64,000 bases of DNA from Streptomyces hyaluromycini (lineage in GTDB: Bacteria > Actinomycetota > Actinomycetes > Streptomycetales > Streptomycetaceae), in NCBI RefSeq assembly GCF_002217755.1, contig NZ_BCFL01000023.1, positions 1 through 64,000 on the forward strand, in the 5' to 3' direction. The translations under genes and the position numbers were made by a program. The first letter of the stretch is position 1. Each line of letters opens with the position of its first letter. The notes under the pieces were generated by a model, which saw nothing but the letters and a program-made list of their open reading frames with translations, did no database searches and was not told the DNA's origin. Positions 43,404 to 51,800 of this stretch are shown here, piece after piece.

Positions 43404-46337
43404 TCACAGTTGCAACATCCGTTCGGCTTGTTCGAGATCCAGGCTTCCGCTCTGTACCTGACGAAGCACGTGATCGATGTCGAAATCGGAGGATTCCGCG
43501 GCGCCTGGCTTTCGGCCGTTGCTCCGTTGAGCCAAGTGGACAGCGAATTCCCGGATGGTGGGGTACTCGTAGACGGCTGCCACCGGCAGACTCGTTCCGT
43601 AGCGTGTGTTGACCGTGTTCATCCACTCGACGGCGATGATCGAGTCGAGGCCGATGTCCACGAACTTGCCGTCGACCGCGACATCCGCCTTCGCCATGAA
43701 GAGTGCCTCGGCGAGGCTTTCCGTGAGTGCGGTCTCCAACGATGCCGTGTCCGGCGCCGTATGACGGACCGTTGTGTCCAGGACCGCTTCGTCGGCAGGG
43801 CCCGGGACCGCCTCGGGCGCCTCGACGGCCCCGGTCAATGAATCGCGCACCCCGACCAGCTCGCCGGCCAGAGCGCGCACCGACGGGAAGTCATAGACAT
43901 GGCTCGCCGACAGGTCGGCACCGAAACGGTCGTTGACCGCGCGGATCCATTCCACGGCGATGACGGAATCCAGTCCGATGTCGATGAACCTCTGGTCGAC
44001 GTCGACCTCTGCGGGCTCCAGGTACAGCACCTCAGCCAGGCTCTGCACCAACTGCCGCTCCAGCTCTGCCCGGTCTGCCCGATCCGGTGCCGGTGCCACT
44101 TTGCGTATGCGCCAGCTCGTCGGCACCGCAGCCGGTGTCTCGCCCGGTGTCAGGCGTGAAACGTCCCGCGACTGGTCCTTCGCCCCGTCGAGGCCGGCCT
44201 CCGACAGCTCCCGCAGTGGGATGGCTCGCGGTTTTTCCGCGATGAACCCGCGCTTCGGAGCAGACACCACGGCCGCCGGAGACTGCAGGGCGGTTCCGAC
44301 CGTCGCGGGAATACCGGCCACCACAGTCTTACTCGGACGGGGTTCCGGGCGCTCGCTGCTCGCGGTGGATGTGTCCGAAGACGGCAGAGTCCGCTCGCCT
44401 TCGACGGATGAGCCCGGAATCCAGTATTTCCGCCGCATGAAGGGATACGTCGGGAGGTGCAACCGCCGCGGTGTCTCGTCGACGTAGAGCAGATTCCAGT
44501 CGATGTCACAGCCCAGCGTCCACAGCTCGGCGACCTTGGCCAGCTTCCTCTTCTCGATCCAGGACCGGAACATCGCAGTGGCGTCCTCGTCCCCGGCGAG
44601 GAGACTCAGCCGCTGGTCCTGCCCGACCACTCCCAGCCGGACGTCGGGGGCCTGCCGGTCATGCGCGAACGCGTCCAGCTGCGCCACCAGATCGGAGTGA
44701 CCGGCCGCGAGAAAGACCGCGCGGTGGGTCATCGCCTCGCGTCCGACCTGCAGGGTGTACGCGATGTCCCGGAGCCCGCCGGGCCCCGTTCGGTCCTGGC
44801 TGGCCGACGCTCGCCCTCCCTCTTCGGAGCCGCGCAGGTCGTCGAGCAAATTCCGGGCCATCAGGCGCAGTTGCTCGCTGTCCTTCGCCGACAGCGGTAC
44901 CAGGCGGAGTACGTCGGCGGCTTCGTCCAACGCCGCGTCCGTTGCCGGCTCTGCGTAGTCGGCCTGCTCCCCCTTGCCAGCCTGCGCTTGGTACGCCTGC
45001 GGTTCGTACGCCTCCAACAGCACATGGGCGTTGCTGCCGCCGAAGCCGAATGAGCTGACTCCCGCCCGCAGCGGGTGCGGTTCGCCGTCACCTCCCTTGC
45101 CGGGCTGCCACGGCTGGGTGCGCTCTACGATGTAGAACGGGCTGTCGTCCAGCCTTATCAGTGGGTTGAGCTGGTCGAAGTGGAGTGTGGCCGGCAGCGT
45201 CCGGTGCCTCATCGCCGCGATGACCTTCAGCATGCCGGCGATCCCGGCGGCGGACTCCAGGTGTCCGAGGTTGGTCTTGACCGAGCCCAGTCCGCATGAG
45301 GAGGGCTTTGCCGGCACCTCCTCATGCTCCGTCAGGCGGCTGAACGCGGTCTTGAGGCCGTGGATCTCGATGGGGTCGCCCAAGGGTGTGCCGGGGCCGT
45401 GGGTCTCGATGTAACTGATCGAACTCGCCGCGACATCGGCCTCGGCGTAGACCGAGCAGATCAGATCCGCGTGGGCCTGCGGGTTGGTGATCGTCAGGGA
45501 GTTGGTCCGCCCACCGTGATTGGTGCCGATTCCCTTGATGACGGCGTGGATGGCATCGCCGGCCGCGAGGGCGGTGGCCAGCGGTTTCAGCATGATGACG
45601 GCGCCGCCCTCGGCACGCACATATCCGTCGGCCGACGCGTCGAACGCTTTGCAGAGGCCGTTCTCGGACAGCATGCCGTTGCGCCTGAGTGCCGTGAACC
45701 GCCGTCCGGACCAGCACAGGTTCACACCGCCCGCCAGGGCCTGGTCGCAGTCGCCGCGCTCAAGTGCGCGCACGGCCTGGTGCACAGCCACCAGGGAACT
45801 GGCGCACGCTGTGTCGACCGTGAGGCTGGGACCGCGGAAGTCGAACCAATAGGAGACGCGGTTCGCGATGATGGCCGACGACGTGCCCGTCGGCACACAG
45901 GCGTCGAACGCGTCGCCCTGTTTCTCCAGCAGCTCCGTGTAGTCGGTGTTGGCGACTCCCATGAAGACCCCGGTCCTGGAGCCCTGCAACGCGGAGGCCT
46001 GGTATCCGGCGTCTTCGACCGCCTTCCAGGCAAGCTCCAGGGCGAAGCGCTGCTGGGGGTCCATGTACATGGCCTCTCTCGGCGAGATGCCGAAGAAGGA
46101 GGCGTCGAACGCGTCCGCGTCCGCCAGGAACCCCCCTCTGACACGGTTCGCCTCACCACCGGGGGCCGAGAACGACTCGTCGCTGTCTCTGCGGACGGCG
46201 GGCAGATCGCCGACCACGCACCGTTCGTCCGCCAACTGACTCCAGAATCCGGTCAGGGACTCGGCCCCGGGAAACCGGAGACCGACCCCGACAATGGCAA
46301 TGCCGTTGTTCTCGTTCACGCCTTTCATGTCAGTCAT
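43404..46337 (-). CDS. Trans-AT polyketide synthase module: KS-ACP-ACP
   Basis: A 977-aa protein. KS domain about 11-435 with Cys178 (VDTACASSL), His313 (ETHGPGTPLG) and His359 (NLGHLESA), so it is complete. It is followed by the post-KS linker ending in LPTYPFMRRKYW and a long low-complexity linker. Then come two ACPs with pantetheine serines at 791 (GLDSVIAVEW) and 899 (GLDSIIAVEW). Both ACPs carry Trp six residues after Ser (797, 905), the mark reported for beta-branching ACPs. No AT, KR, DH or MT. A terminal helix pair (VLRQVQSGSLDLEQAERMLQ) looks like a docking element. The start overlaps the free ACP gene (ATGA). It is encoded after the TE-bearing PKS, so its place in the assembly line is unclear. 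Confidence 0.9.
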   Translation of the reverse strand: MTDMKGVNENNGIAIVGVGLRFPGAESLTGFWSQLADERCVVGDLPAVRRDSDESFSAPGGEANRVRGGFLADADAFDASFFGISPREAMYMDPQQRFALELAWKAVEDAGYQASALQGSRTGVFMGVANTDYTELLEKQGDAFDACVPTGTSSAIIANRVSYWFDFRGPSLTVDTACASSLVAVHQAVRALERGDCDQALAGGVNLCWSGRRFTALRRNGMLSENGLCKAFDASADGYVRAEGGAVIMLKPLATALAAGDAIHAVIKGIGTNHGGRTNSLTITNPQAHADLICSVYAEADVAASSISYIETHGPGTPLGDPIEIHGLKTAFSRLTEHEEVPAKPSSCGLGSVKTNLGHLESAAGIAGMLKVIAAMRHRTLPATLHFDQLNPLIRLDDSPFYIVERTQPWQPGKGGDGEPHPLRAGVSSFGFGGSNAHVLLEAYEPQAYQAQAGKGEQADYAEPATDAALDEAADVLRLVPLSAKDSEQLRLMARNLLDDLRGSEEGGRASASQDRTGPGGLRDIAYTLQVGREAMTHRAVFLAAGHSDLVAQLDAFAHDRQAPDVRLGVVGQDQRLSLLAGDEDATAMFRSWIEKRKLAKVAELWTLGCDIDWNLLYVDETPRRLHLPTYPFMRRKYWIPGSSVEGERTLPSSDTSTASSERPEPRPSKTVVAGIPATVGTALQSPAAVVSAPKRGFIAEKPRAIPLRELSEAGLDGAKDQSRDVSRLTPGETPAAVPTSWRIRKVAPAPDRADRAELERQLVQSLAEVLYLEPAEVDVDQRFIDIGLDSVIAVEWIRAVNDRFGADLSASHVYDFPSVRALAGELVGVRDSLTGAVEAPEAVPGPADEAVLDTTVRHTAPDTASLETALTESLAEALFMAKADVAVDGKFVDIGLDSIIAVEWMNTVNTRYGTSLPVAAVYEYPTIREFAVHLAQRSNGRKPGAAESSDFDIDHVLRQVQSGSLDLEQAERMLQL

Positions 46338-46591
46338 ACGCCGGCCTGCTTCTTCCGGACGAAGTCAACGATCCCGGAGAGCGAGACGAGTACGTTCATG
46401 AACAGGTCCTCGTCTGTCATCGCCACCCTGAGGTCCTCCTGCAGGAACTTGACGATCCTGAGGTAGTCACGTGACTCGACGACGCCGGCCTTGAACAGGT
46501 CCGTGTCAGCGGTGACCGTGTCGTCAAACGTCACCAGGAGTTCCTCCTGCATGAACGTACGGATCCGCTGCTCCAGCACATCGGTCTGCAT
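46334..46591 (-). CDS. Free acyl carrier protein with atypical serine motif
   Basis: An 85-aa carrier protein. The helix II start reads LFKAGVVESRDYLRIVKFLQ: the phosphopantetheine Ser is residue 40, but the usual D-S is E-S and the Leu/Met after Ser is Arg. The acidic helix II/III region (EDLRVAMTDEDLFMNVLVSL) is normal. ATG at 46591 has GAGGGG 8 nt upstream and lies 1 nt after the methyltransferase stop; its own stop overlaps the next PKS. Placement after an AMP ligase and methyltransferase suggests it carries the acid that the ligase activates; a donor ACP for beta-branching is the alternative. Confidence 0.85.
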   Translation of the reverse strand: MQTDVLEQRIRTFMQEELLVTFDDTVTADTDLFKAGVVESRDYLRIVKFLQEDLRVAMTDEDLFMNVLVSLSGIVDFVRKKQAGV

Positions 46592-46592
46592 A

Positions 46593-47390
46593 TCAGTACC
46601 CCTCGCCGCTTGGCTTCCGTGGCTGCACGGTCTTCTTGCCCTTGATGGTGCAGACTCGCCTCTTCCAGAGAAGCCTTCCGTCCTTCTCGGCGAAGGAAGA
46701 GGCAATATCGGGGTCGGCCAGGCCTTCGTCGAGGAGTCGGGCTATTTCTCCCCGGCTCTTGTCGGTCTGCGCGACGTGGTCGACGTAGTCATGGAAATCA
46801 AGCAGGGATTCCGATTCGAAGAGGGCTTCCAGCTTCGTGTCGTTGTCCCGGTACAGTTCGAAGAAGTCACGCTTTGTGTATGTGCGGTGGTGACTTCGGT
46901 CGATCAGGACTTCCATCCGCTCGAAGAACCGGTCCGTCTTCTCTTCGTCGTAGGCCATGATGTCCTGGATGCAGACGGTGCCGCCGGGCCGGCAGCAGCG
47001 GACCATCCCGGCGAACACCTCCCGGTGGCGCGCCATGTGGTGAAAGGCCGAGCGCGAGACCACCATGGAGAAGGTGTCGTCCTCGAAGCCGAGGCCCTCC
47101 ACGTTCTGGTGCACGAATCGGGCGTTGCCCAGTCCTCGGTCGGAAGCGTTCTTCCTGGCCACGGCGATCATCCCGGCGGAGATGTCCACGCCGGTCACCG
47201 AGCGGGCCAGCGTGGCCGAATGGAGCGCGAAGGCGCCCGTTCCGCAGGCGACGTCCAGCAGTTCGTCGTCCGGCGTCACACCACAGAACTCCGCGAGCCC
47301 GCGAAGCATCCTCTCGTCGCGTGTGACCGACCAGGAATCGAAGTGCTCTGCCCCTTCGTCGAACTGTGCGATGACGAGCCTGGTGTTCAT
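46593..47390 (-). CDS. SAM-dependent methyltransferase
   Basis: A 265-aa class I methyltransferase. Motif I is LLDVACGTGAFALH (residues 44-57); motif II region VTGVDISAGMIAVARKN; then VEGLGFEDDTFSMVVSRSAF and the PGGTVCIQDIMAYDEEKTDR strand. Close to the UbiE/Coq5-like group. Start overlaps the ligase stop by 4 nt (ATGA), and it ends 1 nt before the ACP start, so the three are made together. It may methylate an acyl-ACP intermediate or a starter acid; O- versus C-methylation cannot be told. Confidence 0.88.
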   Translation of the reverse strand: MNTRLVIAQFDEGAEHFDSWSVTRDERMLRGLAEFCGVTPDDELLDVACGTGAFALHSATLARSVTGVDISAGMIAVARKNASDRGLGNARFVHQNVEGLGFEDDTFSMVVSRSAFHHMARHREVFAGMVRCCRPGGTVCIQDIMAYDEEKTDRFFERMEVLIDRSHHRTYTKRDFFELYRDNDTKLEALFESESLLDFHDYVDHVAQTDKSRGEIARLLDEGLADPDIASSFAEKDGRLLWKRRVCTIKGKKTVQPRKPSGEGY

Positions 47391-48808
47391 CGCGAGCCCC
47401 CTTCGTCAGTCGCCCCGAACAACCGCGCATAGTCGGTCTTTCCATGGGCGGTTTTGGGTATTTCTGCCACCTCCATGAGGCGGACCTGCCGCGGATCGAT
47501 GCGAAACGTCCTGCGGAGCAGTTGTCTGACCAAACGCGCCGCGGAGATGTCCTCGAGCGCGATCGACAGTTCTTCGTCCTTGCCTCCGCAGACGCAGGCG
47601 AACCCCGCCTCCCGCAGATGACGCTCGATCTGGTCGAGGTCCGTCCGTACACCGGACATTTTGACGAAGCGACTGCGTCGGCCGACGATGTAGTAGTTGC
47701 CGTCGTCGTCGAAGTAGGCGACGTCCCTGGTATCGAGACAGCCGCCCAGTTCGTCTCCCTTGATCAGGTCGGCACGGTCGCGGGCATGACCGAGCATCAC
47801 GTTGGCACCCTCGTAGTGGAGGTCTCCGTGCATGCGGGGTTCTGACACCGCGAGCCCGTTCGCATCCTTGAGGTACAGCTTTCCGTCGGGAATCGCGGCG
47901 CCGATGCTCTCGCTCTTGTCCGGGTGCAGGTCGGCGCGGAGATAGGCGATGCGGGCGGTGGCCTCCGTCTGTCCGTACATCACGTAGAAGCGGGCGGACC
48001 GTTTTCTCGCCTCCGCCGCGTAACGCTCGACGGTCTCCGCGTGCAGCTTTCCGCCGGCCTGGGTGAAACTGCGCAGGCTCGGCAACTCCATGCGGGCGAA
48101 CCGCAGGGTGTCGAGCATCTCGTACGTGTAGGGGACGCCGGAGAACGATGTGGCTCCGTGCTCTCGGAAGAATTCCCAGAACTCACGCCTGACCAGGGAG
48201 TCGTCCGTCAGCAGCAAGGTACCGCCCACCCACAGGTGACTGTTGACGACGGACAGGCCGTAGGAGTAACTCATCGGCAGGCTGGTGATGGCCCGTTCCG
48301 ATGGGTCCAGTTCCAGGTATTCCGCGATCGAGCTCGCGTTGGCGTTGAGATTGCGCCTCGACAGCCGTACGCCCTTGGGTGAGCCGGTCGATCCGGAGGT
48401 CAGGAGCACGGCGCTGAGCTGTTCGTGCAGATCCGAACCTCCCGGCGCGTGACCGGTCCGCACGAGCCGGTAGGAACCCGCGGTGAAAAGCGGTGCGCCC
48501 TCGCCCGTGCTCTCGTCCCACACGTACTCGGGCCGGTACGCCTGAGTCACATGGTGCAGCAGGTCGTCGCCCACGGAGTGGTCGACCGGCAACACGACGT
48601 GGTTCGCCGCGATGCCTCCCAGGTATCCGACGAGCGACTCGACGCGGTTCCTGGTCCGCAGCAGGATCAGGGCCCTTCCCGCCGACGGCAGGGCGGCTCC
48701 AAAGGCGGTCACCATGTCGTGCAGTTCGCGGTACGAGTACCGCGTGCCCCGAGCGTCGATCAACGCCGTACGGTCTCCGTGCCGGTGCAGGTCCCGATAG
48801 ATGTCCAT
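47387..48808 (-). CDS. Acyl-AMP ligase/acyl-CoA synthetase-type adenylating enzyme
   Basis: A 473-aa member of the ANL superfamily. Core motifs: A3 AVLLTSGSTGSPKGVRLSRR, A5 FYVMYGQTEATARIAYL, A7/A8 DTRDVAYFDDDGNYYIVGRR with SRFVKMSGVRTDLDQIE, and A10 IPKTAHGKTDYARLF with the catalytic Lys. ATG at 48808 has GAGGAG 6 nt upstream; the ATG 18 nt before has none. It follows the TE-containing PKS by 21 nt. Short N-domain, so it is a stand-alone activator that loads a carboxylic acid onto a carrier, most simply the free ACP two genes on. The acid cannot be predicted. Confidence 0.9.
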   Translation of the reverse strand: MDIYRDLHRHGDRTALIDARGTRYSYRELHDMVTAFGAALPSAGRALILLRTRNRVESLVGYLGGIAANHVVLPVDHSVGDDLLHHVTQAYRPEYVWDESTGEGAPLFTAGSYRLVRTGHAPGGSDLHEQLSAVLLTSGSTGSPKGVRLSRRNLNANASSIAEYLELDPSERAITSLPMSYSYGLSVVNSHLWVGGTLLLTDDSLVRREFWEFFREHGATSFSGVPYTYEMLDTLRFARMELPSLRSFTQAGGKLHAETVERYAAEARKRSARFYVMYGQTEATARIAYLRADLHPDKSESIGAAIPDGKLYLKDANGLAVSEPRMHGDLHYEGANVMLGHARDRADLIKGDELGGCLDTRDVAYFDDDGNYYIVGRRSRFVKMSGVRTDLDQIERHLREAGFACVCGGKDEELSIALEDISAARLVRQLLRRTFRIDPRQVRLMEVAEIPKTAHGKTDYARLFGATDEGGSR

Positions 48809-48829
48809 CTGTGTCTCCTCGGCCATGGG

Positions 48830-51800
48830 CTAGTCCACCCCCAGACCGCGCTGGATGTGGTGCAGCAGCAGGAGTTGGTCCTGGTCCTCGCTGAGGAAGA
48901 GGTGGTCGCCGGAGAGCAGATGGAGCGTGAAGGCGCCGTCCGTGACCTCTCGCCACGCCGTCATGTGGGCCTGGTCGACCCTGTCGTCCCGCAGACCGTG
49001 AAATGCCGTGACGGGCACGTCGAACCGAGCGCCCTCGTACTGGAAGCTCTGCACCATCTTCAGCTCCGCGAGCCGCGACGGCAGCAGCAACTCGGCAAGC
49101 TCTCCGCTGAGGTCCGCCTCCGAGGTCAGAACCTGGAGGATCTTCTGCTTCTCCACCGCGGTGGCCGAGAGCAGATCGTCCGGCGCTGGAATGTCGTCGA
49201 ACCCGATCTCCTTGAAGAGGTTCCGCGTCAGGACGATCATCGGGTTCGGTTGGACCGGCGGCGCCGAATACGCGCCGACGAAAAGGTGGTGCGGCCTGTT
49301 CTCGTGGGTCTGCCACAGCCGGTACGCCAGCCGGTACGCCAGGAGCCCGCCGGCGCTGTGGCCATAGAGGGCATAAGGTCGGTCCAGTTCCGGCGCCAGT
49401 GACTCGGCCAGGGTGTCGATGGCCGTGTCGATGTCCTCGAAGGCGCGCTCCTTGATCCGGGACTCCTTGCCGGGAAGCTGGACCGGGCACACCTCCACCT
49501 CGTCCGGCAGCAGTCGCTGCCATTCACGGAACACGGAGGCACCCCGCCCGCGCCCGTACGGGAAGCAGAACAGCTTGAACTTCGCCGACGGGTTCGGCTT
49601 CCGCAGGGCGATCCAGCGGGTGCTGCGCGCGATCCTGCCAGCGGACGCCGACGCGGTTCTGGCCCCATCGGCACCGTCGGCGTTCCGCTCGCGCGGGTGC
49701 TCGACGATCTGGACCATCGGCAGAACCGTCCTGGCCAGGTCGCGCACGCTCGGCCCCTCGATCAACAGGGCCAGCGGCAACTGGATACGGAGCTCCGTGT
49801 CCAGCGTCTTCTTCGCGCTCACTCCGACCAGCGAGTCCATCCCCAGGTCCGCCAGCGGCTCCTCCACGTCGAGCTCGTCCTGGTCCATCTTCATGAGGTC
49901 CGCGAAGCACCCGCGCAGGTAGTCCTCAAGCACACGGAGCCGGTCGGCGGCCGCGGCGTCCGAGAGGCTCAGCATGACCACCGAGAGGTCCTCGTCGGAG
50001 GCGGACGCATGCGAGGGCTGTTCGGACAGCTGCTGGAACATCTGGTCGTGCCGGGCGCCGAGGCCCTTCATGGTGCCGCCTTCGATCCGCCCCACGACGG
50101 TGCCGTCCTGGTCCAGCAGCTCGAACCGTCCGTGCAGCTCACCGGAGTTGGGGTTGTAGCGCTCGACGGTGGCGTGGCACCACAGCTCCCTGGGGCCGTC
50201 CGCGGCGTGCCAGCCGATGTCACGCCACTCGGTGACCATGAATCGCGTGTCCGCCTCCACGTTGTCCGGCAGCGCGGCGTGGAAGAGCTGTGCGCAGGCG
50301 TCGTAGACACCCGGATGAGCGCCGATGGTGAAAGCGCGCCGTGTCCGGACCCTGGGCGGTGGCGCGAGCCGTGCCAGGGCCTCGCCGTTCCCCTTCCAGA
50401 GGTCGGCTATCCACCGCACCCCCTCGCCCAGTTCGAGGCGCCGGGTACGAGCGACCTCCGCATAGAACTCGGAGCCCGGCCGTCGTTCCCCGAGGTCCGC
50501 CGCGCGAGCCGCGATGGGCCGGGAACCGGTGCCGCCGAGCACCGGTTCGTCCTCGTGCAGCTCTACGGTGCCCTGCGCGTGCTTGCTCCAGTTCCCGAGC
50601 GCGCCGGTGCGGCAGTAGAAGCCGAACGACGCCTCGTCCTCCCGCCGCTGCAGGACGAGCGTGATCTCGTTCTGGCCCTCCTCCTGCAGCAGGAGGGCGC
50701 TGATGAAGGCGAGCGAGCGCACCGTGCAGGCCCGGTCGAAGGCTTGCCGAACAGCCCTGGCGAGCATCTCCAGGTAGTAGCCGGCGTGCAGTACCCCGTG
50801 CGTGGCGCGCACATCCGGCACGGTGTCCATCGGCAACGTGAACTCGACCTGAGTCTCCTTGAGGGGGGACGGGAGGACCCGCCCGTCCAGAGCGTCCTGG
50901 TCCCGCTCGGCCATGACCGGCACCGTGGGTCGGGTGGGAGCCGTCTCGATCCAGTAGCGCTTGCGCTGGAAGGGATAGGTGGGGACGGCGACGACCCTGG
51001 TCGACCGGTAACCCCGGTCGAATCCCTTCCAGTCGACGTCCAGGCCGGCTTCGTAGAGTTCGGCGAGCGCGTGCGCGAGGACGTCCCAGGGATCAGACGA
51101 GGACGGGAACGGGATGTGGAGACGGTCCGACGAGACGAGGCGGGCGGCCATCGCGTCGTCGGTGGCCTCCGCACCGATCCCGAGGTACCCGTCATGCCCC
51201 TGGGCCATGAGCTCGTCGATGCCCGCGTCGGGCCGCGCTCGCGCCGACGCCACGCCTGCCCAGTGGGCGGCCGAAAGCGCCTCCTGCTTCGTCAGGGGCC
51301 CTCCCGTCGTCGCGGTCAGCACCCGCAGGCTCGGGACGCGAAGGGCGGCCTCGGGCACAGTACGCGCGAACTCCGTCCCGGCAACCAGGAATCCGAGCGC
51401 GGTGGACATGTCCATCACCCCCGCCGCGCAGGCGGCGACAAGTTCACCGGTCCCCCGGCCCAGCACCGCGCGGGGGCGTACACCCCAGCTCTGCCACATG
51501 GTCGACAGGGCGAACTGCAGGGCGAAGGACTCGATGTCCCTGCTGCCGCGATCCTGCGGGGCGGCGATCGGCGCACCGGAGGCGGAGCCGTTCGGCACCG
51601 CCGACCAGTGCTCGACGAAGCCGGTCCCGGTGAACTTCCTGACCGCCTCGTCGCAGGCTTGCGCCGCGGCCCGGAACTCCGGCTGGCTGTGGAACAGGCG
51701 AACCGCCAGGCGCCTGTCGCCACGCCCGTTGAACAGGGCGGCGAGTTTCGGCGCCTGCCTGCGGCCCGCACTGCCCTCGTTCACTGCCGTGCCGTCGCGT

